Part shown: piece after piece, positions 11,998 through 21,883 of the stretch | How the letters are laid out: each line of letters starts with the position of its first letter | Position numbering within the stretch: the stretch's first letter is position 1 | NCBI RefSeq assembly: GCF_002749615.1 | Contig: NZ_CP024201.1 | Location: 1,240,001 to 1,304,000, forward strand | Reading direction: 5' to 3' | DNA: 64,000 bases | Origin: Caulobacter mirabilis | Lineage (GTDB): Bacteria > Pseudomonadota > Alphaproteobacteria > Caulobacterales > Caulobacteraceae | Position numbers and translations under genes: made by a program | The notes under the pieces: model-generated | Told to the model about the DNA's origin: nothing | The model's database searches: none | Seen by the model: the letters and a program-made list of their open reading frames with translations, nothing else

Positions 11998-12402
11998 TCA
12001 GGCCTGCGGCTGGTAGAAGGCCGCCAGCTTGTTGCCGACCGGATCGCGGACATAGGCGAGGTAGTGGCCCACGCCATAGTCGGTGCGCGGACCGGCGGGG
12101 CCTTCGCAGGTCCCGCCGTTGGCCATGGCCGCGGCGTAGAAGGCGTCGACCTGCGCGTGACTCTCGGCGTGCAGCCCGATCATGATGCCGTTGCCCGCCC
12201 GGGCCGGCTCGCCGTTGTAGGGGGCGCAAAGCAGGATCACGCCGTGGTCGTCGCCCTCGGGGCCATAGGCCGCCCAGGTCCCGTGAACCCACAGCCGAAC
12301 GTGCCCCAGCGCCCCCAGCGCGGCGTCGTAGAAGGCCATGGCCGTCGGCAGATCGTCGGTCCCGATGGTGATGTAGCTGACCACGGACTTGGCGGCGCTC
12401 AT
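11998..12402 (-). CDS. VOC-superfamily (glyoxalase/bleomycin-resistance-like) protein
   Basis: 134 aa. It has the paired beta-alpha-beta-beta-beta modules of the vicinal oxygen chelate fold: the opening VSYITIGTDDLPTAMAFYDAAL and the closing HYLAYVRDPVGNKLAAFYQ. The ATG at 12402 (MSAAKSVV) is preferred over an upstream start because GGAG lies about 8-11 nt before it. It is a paralogue of the next upstream gene, with shared segments such as AQVDAF.AAA and CEGP.GPR, and follows it on the same strand. Metal ligands and substrate cannot be assigned with confidence. Confidence 0.8.
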   Translation of the reverse strand: MSAAKSVVSYITIGTDDLPTAMAFYDAALGALGHVRLWVHGTWAAYGPEGDDHGVILLCAPYNGEPARAGNGIMIGLHAESHAQVDAFYAAAMANGGTCEGPAGPRTDYGVGHYLAYVRDPVGNKLAAFYQPQA

Positions 12403-12467
12403 GAGCAGGTCTCCTGTGACGCCGGATCCGTTCCGACCCACCCGTCTCTCCCGATTCCGGAGTCTCG

Positions 12468-12875
12468 TCAGGCGTCGTCTTCTGGTCGATCGTGAACGAT
12501 GGCCAGCTTGTTGCCGGTCGGGTCGCGCAGATAGGCCGCATACCAGGTCGGGGTGTAGTGCGGACGCGGACCCGGAGGGCCTTCGCAGACCGCCCCCGCG
12601 GCCAGGGCCGCGGCGTGGAAGGCGTCGACCTGCGCCCGGTTCTCAGCGCCGAAGGCCAGCATGGCGCCGTTGCCGGCGCTGGCCGCCTGACCGTCGAACG
12701 GGTTGCACAGCCAGAGCGTCTGGCCGTCGCCGACGCCGTCCGGACCATAGGCGACGAAGCCTGGAAACTCGTTGAACCGCGACCAGCCGAGCACCGGCAT
12801 GACCGCGTCGTAGAAGGTCTTCGCCGCCGCCAGGTCGCCGGCGCCGAGCGTCAGATAGGTGATCGTCGCGGGCAT
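12468..12875 (-). CDS. VOC-superfamily protein, paralogue of the downstream gene
   Basis: 135 aa from an ATG at 12875 with a strong AGGAGGGA site about 9 nt upstream. It opens ATITYLTLGAGDLAAAKTFY and closes WYAAYLRDPTGNKLAIVHD, the usual one-domain VOC layout. It is a tandem duplicate of the 11998-12402 gene, 65 bp apart and probably cotranscribed. The family covers lactoylglutathione lyase-like enzymes, antibiotic-binding proteins and dioxygenases; nothing here picks one of these. Confidence 0.8.
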   Translation of the reverse strand: MPATITYLTLGAGDLAAAKTFYDAVMPVLGWSRFNEFPGFVAYGPDGVGDGQTLWLCNPFDGQAASAGNGAMLAFGAENRAQVDAFHAAALAAGAVCEGPPGPRPHYTPTWYAAYLRDPTGNKLAIVHDRPEDDA

Positions 12876-12945
12876 GGTCCGCTCCCTCCTGCTCATCTCC
12901 CTAGGCTCCGGACGCTAGGCGCGCGAATCGAACAAATCAAGAACA

Positions 12946-14862
12946 TTATCCTCCGAACGTGATCGTCAGGGAGGCCCGGATCGTGCGGGGGGCGATCGGC
13001 CAGATCAGGCCGTTCGGACTGCCCCAATAGCCGGCCTCGTCGGTCACGTTGGAGGCCAGCACGCGGAACTGGGCGGGTCGGCCGCCCAGCTCGAAGCGCC
13101 GGCGGGCGCCGATGTTCAGGGTGGTCTGGGCCGGGGCGCGAAGGGTGTTGGCGCTGTCGACCCAGCGCTCGTTGTTGTAGGTGACCTGGGCGTCGAGCGA
13201 CCAGCCTGCGCCGAGCTGGCGTTCGATGTTGCCGTTCAGAACCACCGTGCTGATCCCGGCCGCCTCCGCCCCGACCACGCCGGCGTCGACGAGTTCCCCG
13301 CTGACCTCGGCCTCGAAGGCGACGCCGCCCAGCACGACGCTGGTCTTCTCGCCCAGCGATCCGGCCAGCGAGGCCTCGACGCCGCGGTGAGCGACTTCGC
13401 CGACCAGGCCGAACGAGCCGTCGGCGCGAAAGCCCGTGGTCGGCTTGCTGACCTCGAACAGGGCGGCGATCAGCGTCAGATCGCCGAGCGATTGGCGCAC
13501 GCCCAGCTCGCGCTGTTCGGCCTCGACCGGCGCCAGCACCTCGAAGGCGTTGGTCGCCGACTGCGGCGCCGAGCCGGTCTCCTCCAGGCCGGTCACCCAG
13601 CTGGCGAACAGGCTGGTGCGCGGCGTCGGGCTCCAGATGACCGAGGCGTTGTAGAGGGTGGTCTCGTCCTGGCCGCGCGTCACCGGGCCGGCGACGCTCT
13701 CGACGGTCTTCTCGTAGCGGGTGCGATGGACGCCGAGACGCAGCTGCAACCTGTCGTTCCAGGACAGGCCGTAGCCCAGGCTGGCCGTGGTCTGATCCAC
13801 GCGATCCTCGCCTCGCGTCCCGCGCCAGGCGACATCGGGCTTCACGGGCGTCGGTCCGGCCAGGGTGAAGTCGGGCAGGGCGACGGCATGGGTGGACGTC
13901 AGGTCCACGGTGCTGCGCCGCATCCGCAGGGAGGCGCTGACCAGATGGTTGAACGCGCCGCGGGCGAAGACGCGCGAGAGGCGCAGCTCGCCGGAGTCGG
14001 AGATGTTGGTCTTGCGCGGGGCGAGCATGGCCGAGGCCGAGACGTTTCCGGCGCCGTCGACCTTGAGCAGGGTGAAGTCGGACTCGCGGGCGTCCCAGAT
14101 CGAGCGGAAGGCCGAGGCGTCGACGGTCCAGCCTCCGAGCGCGAGGTTGTAGAGCAGGCCCGTGTTGAAGCTGGTCGCCTCCACCCTGGACCCACGCGCG
14201 GCATAGTGGCGAAGCGGTTGGACGCTCGGCGGCAGAATGGTCCCGACGGCCTTGAGCCCGTAGTCGCCGTCGTAGCCGCGCTCATAGACCGTGGCGAAGG
14301 CGGTCAGGCGCTGGCTCTCGCCGAGCCGGAACCGGCCGACCAGGCCGAGGTCGACCGCTTCGCCCTCCGATCCGGCGGGCCAGCGGACCGTCGGCCGCAC
14401 CACCAGTCCGCCGGCCAGCGACAGCCGGTCGTCCTCGGCGCGCCACGAGCCGTTCGCCTCGAACGTGGGGGTCTCGTAGTCGCGCATGCCGAAGCCGAGC
14501 GACAGCTGGTTGCGTTCCGAGGGCGTCCGCAGGCGGTAGTTCACCACGCCCGACGGGGCCGGGTAGGGCAGGCGGGCGGCGTTGACCCCGACTCGCACGC
14601 TGACGCCGGCCAGCACCGGATCGTTCAACGGCGAGGCGCGGACGAAATAGGCGTCGTCGATGCGGTAGGCGCCGCTGTTCTGCAGGTCGAAGCCGCGCAC
14701 CTGGCCCTCGCTGTAGAGGCCCAGCTGCTCGATGCCGGCGCGCTCCCCGAAGGCGTCGGCGGCGGCGCGGACGGCGTTGTCCTGCGCCAGGGCGGACCCG
14801 GCGGCCATCGATGCTGCCATCGACGCGGTGAGGGCGGAGACGGCTGCGGCGAAACGTTGCAT
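12946..14862 (-). CDS. TonB-dependent outer-membrane receptor
   Basis: 638 aa with a signal peptide (cleavage after SALAQ, about residue 27). A short plug domain follows (about 30-115, with GVSVRVGVNAARLPYPAPSG), then a long series of amphipathic beta strands forming the barrel, ending in the aromatic-rich IRASLTITFGG. It is on the small side for a TonB receptor, and no clear TonB box is visible after the signal. It is divergent from a membrane-bound winged-helix/beta-propeller gene across 105 bp, so that protein probably controls it. The substrate is unknown; siderophore or small organic ligand are both possible. Confidence 0.8.
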   Translation of the reverse strand: MQRFAAAVSALTASMAASMAAGSALAQDNAVRAAADAFGERAGIEQLGLYSEGQVRGFDLQNSGAYRIDDAYFVRASPLNDPVLAGVSVRVGVNAARLPYPAPSGVVNYRLRTPSERNQLSLGFGMRDYETPTFEANGSWRAEDDRLSLAGGLVVRPTVRWPAGSEGEAVDLGLVGRFRLGESQRLTAFATVYERGYDGDYGLKAVGTILPPSVQPLRHYAARGSRVEATSFNTGLLYNLALGGWTVDASAFRSIWDARESDFTLLKVDGAGNVSASAMLAPRKTNISDSGELRLSRVFARGAFNHLVSASLRMRRSTVDLTSTHAVALPDFTLAGPTPVKPDVAWRGTRGEDRVDQTTASLGYGLSWNDRLQLRLGVHRTRYEKTVESVAGPVTRGQDETTLYNASVIWSPTPRTSLFASWVTGLEETGSAPQSATNAFEVLAPVEAEQRELGVRQSLGDLTLIAALFEVSKPTTGFRADGSFGLVGEVAHRGVEASLAGSLGEKTSVVLGGVAFEAEVSGELVDAGVVGAEAAGISTVVLNGNIERQLGAGWSLDAQVTYNNERWVDSANTLRAPAQTTLNIGARRRFELGGRPAQFRVLASNVTDEAGYWGSPNGLIWPIAPRTIRASLTITFGG

Positions 14863-14967
14863 TGTTGTAATCCCGGTTGAACTGGCTGTTCAGGAACCGG
14901 TGTTTGATGGAGATTGCCGCCGGGGACGGCGTGGCTGTGGGCGTGATTTATTCGTGATGGTTTGGCG

Positions 14968-17085
14968 ATGACCGAACACCTGGCCGCAGAGAACCGCGAG
15001 CTGATCCTGGCCCGGGAGGCCCCGTTCGGCCTGGCCGGAACCCAGGTGCGGCCGGCGGCGCTGGAGGTCGAGCACGACGGCCGGGTCGCCGCGCTCGAGC
15101 CCAGGGTGATGAAGGTCCTAGTCGCCTTGGCGCGGTCGCGCGGCGAGCCGGTGAGCCGCGACGAACTGATCGAGCTCTGCTGGGGCGGCCGGATTGTCAC
15201 CGAAGGCGCGCTCAATCGTTGCACGGCGCAGCTGCGCAAGGCCCTGGCGGACAATCCCCGCATCCGCATCGACACCATTCCGACCGTCGGCTACCGGCTG
15301 CAGGCCAGCGCCGATCTGCACGTCCATCCCCTGGGCGGGGCCGGCGCGACGACCGCGGCGGCGGCCGACGAGGTCGATCCCGCGCCGCGTCGCCTGTGGC
15401 CGATGGCCGCCGCCGCCGTGGCGGCCGTGGCCGTGATCGGCGGCGCGGCCTGGTGGTGGACCGCGCCCAAGCCGGTGACCTGGACCGCCGCCAGCTATCG
15501 GCCGATCACCAGCGAACGCGGCCTGGAGACCCATCCGGCCCTGTCGCCCCGGGGCGACCAGCTGGTCTATGCGCAGCGCTACGACAGCTCACAGACGCGG
15601 GACCTGTACCTGCGCGGCGTCGGGCCGGGCGCGACGCCCGTGCGGCTGACCCGCGATTCCGGCGACAACCACAGTCCGGCCTGGTCGCCGCGCGGCGACC
15701 GGGTGGCCTTCGTCCGCGCGGGCTGGTCGGGCCCCTGCAGCCTGGTCGTGGTGCCGATGCCGCTGGGGCCGGAGCGTGTCGTCGGCCGCTGCCAGGCGGC
15801 GACCTACACCAAGGTCAGCTGGCTGGACGACGAGACCCTGGTCATTTCCGACCGTCCGACGCCGTCCGCCATCCGCCGCGTACGGGCGATCGACATCCGG
15901 ACGGGCGTGGGCCGCGACCTGACTGCCCCCACCGCCGAGACGCTGGGCGACAGCGATCCGGTGGTCTCGCCCGACGGGCGCAGCATCGTGTTTCGCCGCG
16001 GCCTGATGCACGGCGCCGACGACCTGTTCCTCAAGGACGTCCGGACCGGGCGGGAGCGGGCCTTGACCACCGACGGCTGGAAGGCGGTCGGCTACGTCTG
16101 GTCGGCCGACAGCCGGCATGTCTTCTACTCAACGAACCGCGGCGGGGCCTTCGGCCTGTGGACCGTGGACACCCGCCGCAGCGGCCCGCCCCGACGCGTC
16201 AGCCTGGGCCTCGGCAACGTCAGTTTCAGCCGCATGGGGGCCGACAGCGGCAACCGGCTGGCGGTCGAGGCGCCGAGCGGCAGCTCGAACCTGGCCCGGC
16301 GCGCGCCGGACGGGACCGTCAGCGCGGTGACCAGCAGCTCCAACAGCGACGACTGGGACCCGACGGCCTGGCGGGACGGGACGGTGGCCTACATCTCCGA
16401 CCGCAGCGGCGCGTCCGAGGTCTGGATCGTCAATCCCGACGGTCGCGCGGTCCAGCTGACCTCGCTGGTCGGCAGCTACGTTTCGGCGCCCTCGTGGTCT
16501 CCGGACGGCCGCGACATCGCCTTCGTCTCGGTGAAGGGGCGGCGATCGGAAATCTACAGCGTGGGTCGCGACGGCTCCCGTCTGCGCGCCTTGACCGACG
16601 ACGGCGCCGACAAGCTCAGCCCGGTCTACGCGCCCGCCGGCGACCGTCTGCGCTACGTTCTGCATGACGCGGGCGGCTATCGGCTCATGGAGCTGCCGCT
16701 GGCCCCGGGCGCGCGGGCGCGGGCCGTGCCCGGCGGCGCCGGTTGGCGGGAGGTGAAGGGCGGACCGGACGGGCGCCTCTACGGCGTGCGCGGCGACGGC
16801 GTGGTCCGGGCGGTGCTCGGCGGCGCCGAGCCGGAAGCGCCGGTGCGCCTGGGGACGGACGACAGCTGGGCGCCGACCGCGGACGGCGTCTACGTCCTGC
16901 GCGCCCGCCGGGATTCCCAGACGCCGCCGACCGCGTGGCTGCACCCCTGGACGGGACCGGCCCGCAAGGTGACCGAGCTGCCCTTCACCTGGGGGGATCT
17001 CAGCCTGGCGCCGGACGGGTCGCTGATCTTCATCCGCGACCTCGACGAGCAGATCGACCTCGGGCTGATCGAGCTGACCAGCTGA
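14968..17085 (+). CDS. CadC-like membrane regulator: winged helix, one TM, periplasmic PD40/TolB-type propeller
   Basis: 705 aa from ATG 14968 (an in-frame TTG lies 6 bp earlier). Residues about 25-115 form an OmpR/CadC-type winged helix (RVMKVLVALARSRGEPVSRDELIELCW ... TVGYRLQA, given here in parts). A single TM helix follows (about 142-165, ending GGAAWWWTA), then about 530 residues of WD40-like PD40 repeats with the repeated SPDG(R/D) and SPRGD signatures (SPAWSPRGDRVAFV, SAPSWSPDGRDIAFV). The layout means DNA binding inside and a beta-propeller sensor outside. It is divergent from the TonB receptor and probably regulates it. Confidence 0.85.
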   Translation: MTEHLAAENRELILAREAPFGLAGTQVRPAALEVEHDGRVAALEPRVMKVLVALARSRGEPVSRDELIELCWGGRIVTEGALNRCTAQLRKALADNPRIRIDTIPTVGYRLQASADLHVHPLGGAGATTAAAADEVDPAPRRLWPMAAAAVAAVAVIGGAAWWWTAPKPVTWTAASYRPITSERGLETHPALSPRGDQLVYAQRYDSSQTRDLYLRGVGPGATPVRLTRDSGDNHSPAWSPRGDRVAFVRAGWSGPCSLVVVPMPLGPERVVGRCQAATYTKVSWLDDETLVISDRPTPSAIRRVRAIDIRTGVGRDLTAPTAETLGDSDPVVSPDGRSIVFRRGLMHGADDLFLKDVRTGRERALTTDGWKAVGYVWSADSRHVFYSTNRGGAFGLWTVDTRRSGPPRRVSLGLGNVSFSRMGADSGNRLAVEAPSGSSNLARRAPDGTVSAVTSSSNSDDWDPTAWRDGTVAYISDRSGASEVWIVNPDGRAVQLTSLVGSYVSAPSWSPDGRDIAFVSVKGRRSEIYSVGRDGSRLRALTDDGADKLSPVYAPAGDRLRYVLHDAGGYRLMELPLAPGARARAVPGGAGWREVKGGPDGRLYGVRGDGVVRAVLGGAEPEAPVRLGTDDSWAPTADGVYVLRARRDSQTPPTAWLHPWTGPARKVTELPFTWGDLSLAPDGSLIFIRDLDEQIDLGLIELTS

Positions 17086-17093
17086 GCTTCCGG

Positions 17094-17212
17094 CATATCC
17101 GATCATCCCGGCGAAGGCCGGGACCCAGGTTCAGCCTCGGCGCCGAGTGAGTTCGCGCCGGCTCGGAGTTCTACGAGCTGGATCCCGGCCTTCGCCGGGG
17201 CGGTCGGATATG
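17094..17212. repeat. long inverted repeat, CCCGGCGAAGGCCGGG family (copy B)
   Basis: Arms 17094-17128 and 17178-17212 are near-perfect inverted copies, starting CATATCCGATC and ending GGTCGGATATG. The interior shares TTCAG.CTCGGCG and TACGAGCTGGATCCCGGCC with copies A and C. It fills the gap between two convergent genes (stops at 17085 and 17219), so it may terminate both. Confidence 0.85.
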
Positions 17213-17218
17213 GAATGC

Positions 17219-17785
17219 CTACCGCTCGTCGGCCGGCAGCTGGATGTGCGACAGCTTCCAGGTGAACAGCGCCCGCCGCTCGAAGGTGAAGACCGTGATC
17301 TTCGACGGCTCGCCCGGACGGCGGACGGTGATCCGGGCCCGGTCCGGATCCCAGTAGGAGAACAGCGGCGGCAGGCCGCCGAGGGCCTGTTTCAGCTGGC
17401 CCGGGAAGCCCGAGGCCGGCGGCGGCGGCGGCGGGGCCTTGCCGGGCGCGTAGCCCTGACTCAGCGCCGCCAGGCCCTTCAGCGTCAGGTAGCGGTCGGC
17501 CTTGGGCTCGGGCGGGGCGATCGGCTCGATGGCCTTCTTGAAGGCGCCGATCGGGTCCTGCCAGATCGACGGCGGTTCGGGCGAGGCGGCGGGGGCGATC
17601 GGGACCAGCTGGCCGGTCAGGCTCTTGCGCACCGCCGGGAAGTCGACGAGCTGGGCCACCGCCGCCACGTCCTCGGCCGTCGTCGCCGCGCGCAGGGCCC
17701 GGAACGCGAACCAGGGCGCGCTCGCGAACGCCAGCGCGAAGGCGAGCACGCTCACCACGAAGATCTTGAAGAGGTCTAACCGCAT
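17219..17785 (-). CDS. DUF2939 protein
   Basis: 188 aa. A single N-terminal membrane helix (LFKIFVVSVLAFALAFASA) anchors the protein, followed by the DUF2939 signature WFAFRALRAATTAEDVAAVA...LVDFPAVRKSL. A proline run (about residues 118-124) separates this from a C-terminal domain with YWDPDRARITVRRPG and FERRALFTWKLSHIQLP. The family is widespread in Proteobacteria and has no established function. It stands alone, converging on the propeller regulator gene. Confidence 0.85.
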   Translation of the reverse strand: MRLDLFKIFVVSVLAFALAFASAPWFAFRALRAATTAEDVAAVAQLVDFPAVRKSLTGQLVPIAPAASPEPPSIWQDPIGAFKKAIEPIAPPEPKADRYLTLKGLAALSQGYAPGKAPPPPPPASGFPGQLKQALGGLPPLFSYWDPDRARITVRRPGEPSKITVFTFERRALFTWKLSHIQLPADER

Positions 17786-17875
17786 AACGCCCCGCCGTTA
17801 ACGCTGTCGGCGCATCAGCGCAAAGGCGCGCTTCGAAGGCAAGGGGCCTCGCGCCGAGAGGGAGCCCAACAAAAA

Positions 17876-17956
17876 GGGGACACGTTCCGCGCAGCGGTGC
17901 GTGTCCCCTGATCGTCTGTGGCAGTGAGGGGGACACGTACTGAAGTACATGTCCCC
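17876..17956. repeat. GGGGACA hairpin pair (family 1)
   Basis: Hairpins 17876-17908 and 17929-17956, each with GGGGACACG at the left and TGTCCCC at the right. It lies just 3' of the icd stop (17963), where it could act as the icd terminator or an mRNA-stabilising element. Confidence 0.85.
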
Positions 17957-17962
17957 GACAGC

Positions 17963-19177
17963 TTAGGCCGCCATCGCCTTCTTGAGGTTCTCGTCGATCT
18001 TGTCGAGGAAGCCCTCGGTGGTCAGCCAGCCCTGCTTGTCGCCGACCAGCAGCGCCAGATCCTTGGTCATGAAGCCGCTCTCGACGGTGTCGATGCAGAC
18101 CTTCTCCAGGGTGGCGGCGAACTTGGCCAGCTCGGCGTTGTCGTCGAGCTTGGCGCGGTGCGCCAGGCCGCGGGTCCAGGCGAAGATCGAGGCGATCGAG
18201 TTGGTCGAGGTCGACTCGCCCTTCTGGTGCTGGCGGTAGTGGCGGGTGACGGTGCCGTGGGCGGCTTCGGCTTCCACCGTCTTGCCGTCCGGGGTCATCA
18301 GCACCGAGGTCATCAGGCCCAGCGAGCCGAAGCCCTGGGCGACGATGTCCGACTGCACGTCGCCGTCGTAGTTCTTGCAGGCCCAGACGTAGCCGCCCGA
18401 CCACTTCAGCGCCGAGGCGACCATGTCGTCGATCAGGCGGTGCTCGTAGGTGCCGCCGAACTCGGCGAACTTGGCCTTGTAGTGCTCGTCGAACACTTCC
18501 TGGAAGATGTCCTTGAAGCGCCCGTCATAGGCCTTGAGGATGGTGTTCTTGGTCGACAGATAGACCGGGTACTTGCGGTTCAGGCCGTAGGCGAACGAGG
18601 CGTGGGCGAACTCGCGGATCGAGTCGTCGAGGTTGTACATCGCCATGGCGACGCCGGCGCTCGGGGACTGGAAGACCTCGTGCTCGATGGTCTCGCCGTC
18701 TTCGCCGACGAACTTGATCGTCAGGGTCCCCTTGCCGGGGAAGCGGAAGTCGGTGGCGCGGTACTGGTCGCCGAAGGCGTGACGGCCGACGATGATCGGC
18801 TGGGTCCAGCCGGGCACCAGGCGCGGGACGTTCTGGCAGATGATCGGCTCGCGGAAGATCACGCCGCCCAGGATGTTGCGGATCGTGCCGTTGGGCGACT
18901 TCCACATCTTCTTGAGGCCGAACTCCTCCACGCGGGCTTCATCCGGCGTGATGGTCGCGCACTTCACGGCGACGCCGTGCTTCTTGGTCGCGTTGGCGGC
19001 GTCGATGGTGACCTGGTCGTTGGTCGCGTCGCGGTTCTCGACCGAGAGGTCGTAGTAGTCCAGCTCGAGGTCGAGGTACGGGAAGATCAGCTTGTCCTTG
19101 ATGAGCTTCCAGATGATGCGGGTCATCTCGTCGCCGTCCATGTCGACGACGGGATTGGCGACCTTGATCTTGGCCAT
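17963..19177 (-). CDS. icd: NADP-dependent isocitrate dehydrogenase (eukaryotic-type)
   Basis: Oxidative decarboxylation of isocitrate to 2-oxoglutarate in the TCA cycle. 404 aa, colinear with the homodimeric eukaryotic-type enzyme of alphaproteobacteria: [16 protein letters not shown] at the N-terminus, [11 protein letters not shown], the substrate-binding [12 protein letters not shown], the metal-binding [20 protein letters not shown] region (first part DDMV), and the NADP-site [14 protein letters not shown]. It is monocistronic, with a GGGGACA hairpin pair just after the stop. Confidence 0.97.
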   Translation of the reverse strand: MAKIKVANPVVDMDGDEMTRIIWKLIKDKLIFPYLDLELDYYDLSVENRDATNDQVTIDAANATKKHGVAVKCATITPDEARVEEFGLKKMWKSPNGTIRNILGGVIFREPIICQNVPRLVPGWTQPIIVGRHAFGDQYRATDFRFPGKGTLTIKFVGEDGETIEHEVFQSPSAGVAMAMYNLDDSIREFAHASFAYGLNRKYPVYLSTKNTILKAYDGRFKDIFQEVFDEHYKAKFAEFGGTYEHRLIDDMVASALKWSGGYVWACKNYDGDVQSDIVAQGFGSLGLMTSVLMTPDGKTVEAEAAHGTVTRHYRQHQKGESTSTNSIASIFAWTRGLAHRAKLDDNAELAKFAATLEKVCIDTVESGFMTKDLALLVGDKQGWLTTEGFLDKIDENLKKAMAA

Positions 19178-19378
19178 TGGGCGAATGTCTCCGATTAGGC
19201 GCGGTCGGGACCGTACGGCGCACAGGGCCGGACGGGCGCGCGGTGCGCAGGGCTATAGCCGCTCGCGGTGACAGGGAGAAGTCCGATTGTCGCACCCCGG
19301 ACAAACCCTCCGCCAAATCAACGGCCTATTCAGGGATCGCTCGTAGAACAGGGTTCCCTAAGGAGAGCCGCCGTCTCG

Positions 19379-21877
19379 ATGATCGCCGTCGCCAAGCCCC
19401 TTGCGCGCAAGCTGCTCGGCATCGTGGTCGTGCTCTCGATCGTGGTGACGGGGCTGACCAGCCTGGCCACCTTCTTCTTCGTCCAGAAGGCGTCGATCGC
19501 CCACCAGGTCGAGCACCTGAAGCTCTATGTCACCGAACGCGCCCAGACCGAGGACCGGCTGTTCTCGGAACTGGTCAAGGTCCACGCCGACGCCAACCGC
19601 GCGCTGATGCTGCGCTATGGCCTGCTGCGCGGGCGAGCGCTTGATGCGCGTTTCCAGGAGCTGTTCCCGCTGCAGCCTGACGGCACGCGCCGCAGCGCCC
19701 CCGATCTGTTCGACGGCCGGCTGCGCAGCGAGACCGACTACATCTACGGCATGGGATCGTTCATGGCGAACGGCGCCGCGGTCACCAACGACGAGAAGGC
19801 GCTGTACCTGGCGGTGCTGGAAGTGGCCTCCATGGTCGGCGAGGCGCAGCGCGCCCGCTACGACAACTTCTACATGTTCAGCACCGACAACCGGCTGATC
19901 ATGTACGGGCCCGAGCGCAAGGATCGGCTGCTCTACTATCGGCGGGACGCGCCGGCGGACTTCGGCTTCCAGAAGGAAGAAATGACCGAGATCACCCGGC
20001 CGACGGCGAACCCGGCGCGGGTGATGCGCTGCACCAAGCTGCGCAAGCTGCTGAGCGATCCCAGCGGCAAGGCCCTGACCACCGCCTGCATGACCCCGAT
20101 CGACATCGACGGCCGGCATGTCGGCGCCTGGGGCACGACGGTGACGCTCGACAGCTATCTGCTCGAAGCGGTCGGCCGATCGGCGGCGGGCAGCGAGAAC
20201 ATCATCGTCTCCGCCGACGGCGAGTTGATCGGCGCGCCCGGCATGGGCCGCGGCGGTGTGGTCAGCCCGGACGAACTAGAGGCTCAGGAGAAGAGTCGCG
20301 GCGTCGCCGACCTGGTGAAGGCGATCCGGGCCCGTGGGACGGAGTCGGGGGCGTTCGAGTATCGCGACCAGATGATCGCCTATGGTCACCTCAAGGAGCC
20401 GGACTGGTACTTCGTCATGAGTCTGCCGACGGCGGACGTCGTGCGCTCGGCGGCGCTGACGGCCTCCTGGGTGCTGCTGTTCGGCCTGCTCGGCATCGTC
20501 GCCCAGGCGGTGCTGCTCGTGCGGATCGTCAACCGCGAGGTGGTCGCTCCCCTGGAAATCCTGTCCAACACGCGCGGCGGCGCCGCCGGCTGCGCCGAGG
20601 GCGTCGAGCAGCGCGCCGACGAGATCGGCGCCCTGGCGCGGATGCTGCGCGGCCAGCGCCAGCGGAACGACGAGCTGCTTCGATCGCTGGAGGATCGGGT
20701 CGCCGCCCGCACCGCCGAGCTGCAGCGCGCCAACAAGGCCAAGTCGACCTTCCTGGCCAACATGTCTCACGAGCTGCGCACGCCGCTGAACGGGGTCATC
20801 GCCCTGACCGACCAGCTGGCCGAGACCGACGACCGGGACCGTCGGCGGGAGCTGGCGGGGCTGGTGTCCTCCTCCGGCCGCCTGCTGGAGCAGGTGCTCG
20901 GGGACATCCTCGACGTCTCCAAGATCGAGGCCGGCCAGTTCCGCCTGTCGCCGGCGCCGTTCGATCTGGTCGAGACGGTCTCGGGCATGGCCGACCTGCA
21001 TCGCGCCGCCGCCGAGGCCAAGGGGTTGGCCCTGACCTGGACGGTCGCGCCGGAGGCGCGCGGCGGCTGGTCGGGCGACAGCGGCCGGATCGCCCAGATC
21101 CTGTCCAACCTGCTCGGCAACGCGGTGAAGTTCACGGAGCGGGGCGGAGTGGCTCTGGACGTCGACCTCGACGGCGAGGGGCGACTCCGCTTCGTGGTGC
21201 GCGACACCGGGGTCGGGTTCGACGCCGAGGCCAGGGCCCGGCTGTTCCGGCGGTTCGAGCAGGCCGACGACTCCATCACCCGTCGGTTCGGCGGCACGGG
21301 GCTGGGCCTGTCGATCTGCGCCGCCCTGGCGCAGATGATGGGCGGCGAGATCGACGCGGCGGCTGAACCTGGCGAAGGGGCGGCCTTCACCGTGGTGCTG
21401 CCGCTGCTTCGGGCGGATCTGGCGGCGGCGGAGCGGGCCGACCCGGATCAGGACGCCGAAATGAGTCTCGAGGGGCTGAGGGTGCTGGTCGCCGAGGATC
21501 ACCCGACCAATCAGAAGGTGGTTCAGATCATTCTCGAGCCGTTCGGGGTCGAGCTGACCCTGGTCGGAAACGGGGAAGAGGCGGTGGCCGCCGCCGAGCA
21601 GCGGCGGTTCGACGCCGTCCTGATGGACATGCAGATGCCGGTCATGGACGGTCTGACCGCCACCCGGCGACTGCGCGCCCGCGAGGCTGCATTGGGCCGG
21701 TCGCCGGCGCTGATCGTCATGGTCACCGCCAACGCCATGGACGAGCACGTCGAGGCGGCGATCGCGGCCGGCGCCGACCTGCACATCGCCAAGCCCCTGC
21801 GCCCGGCCCAGCTGGTCGCGGCCCTGGCCATGGCGCCTCGTGAGCGCGGCGAGGAGAGCGAGCGGGCGGCGGGGTAG
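19379..21877 (+). CDS. hybrid sensor histidine kinase with receiver domain
   Basis: 832 aa from ATG 19379 with AAGGAG about 13 nt upstream; the frame is open back to 19268 but without protein-like content. TM1 is about residues 8-32, then a large periplasmic sensor (about 33-355), TM2 (about 359-384), a HAMP-like and coiled linker, HisKA with the phospho-acceptor His464 (NMSHELRTPLNG), HATPase_c with Asn581 (NLLGNAVKF) and GGTGLGLSIC, and a C-terminal receiver with phospho-acceptor Asp750 (VLMDMQMPVMDG) and Lys in IAKPLRP. The phosphate probably passes on through an Hpt protein. No response-regulator gene lies beside it; the signal is unknown. Confidence 0.92.
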   Translation: MIAVAKPLARKLLGIVVVLSIVVTGLTSLATFFFVQKASIAHQVEHLKLYVTERAQTEDRLFSELVKVHADANRALMLRYGLLRGRALDARFQELFPLQPDGTRRSAPDLFDGRLRSETDYIYGMGSFMANGAAVTNDEKALYLAVLEVASMVGEAQRARYDNFYMFSTDNRLIMYGPERKDRLLYYRRDAPADFGFQKEEMTEITRPTANPARVMRCTKLRKLLSDPSGKALTTACMTPIDIDGRHVGAWGTTVTLDSYLLEAVGRSAAGSENIIVSADGELIGAPGMGRGGVVSPDELEAQEKSRGVADLVKAIRARGTESGAFEYRDQMIAYGHLKEPDWYFVMSLPTADVVRSAALTASWVLLFGLLGIVAQAVLLVRIVNREVVAPLEILSNTRGGAAGCAEGVEQRADEIGALARMLRGQRQRNDELLRSLEDRVAARTAELQRANKAKSTFLANMSHELRTPLNGVIALTDQLAETDDRDRRRELAGLVSSSGRLLEQVLGDILDVSKIEAGQFRLSPAPFDLVETVSGMADLHRAAAEAKGLALTWTVAPEARGGWSGDSGRIAQILSNLLGNAVKFTERGGVALDVDLDGEGRLRFVVRDTGVGFDAEARARLFRRFEQADDSITRRFGGTGLGLSICAALAQMMGGEIDAAAEPGEGAAFTVVLPLLRADLAAAERADPDQDAEMSLEGLRVLVAEDHPTNQKVVQIILEPFGVELTLVGNGEEAVAAAEQRRFDAVLMDMQMPVMDGLTATRRLRAREAALGRSPALIVMVTANAMDEHVEAAIAAGADLHIAKPLRPAQLVAALAMAPRERGEESERAAG

Positions 21878-21883
21878 GGGCAG

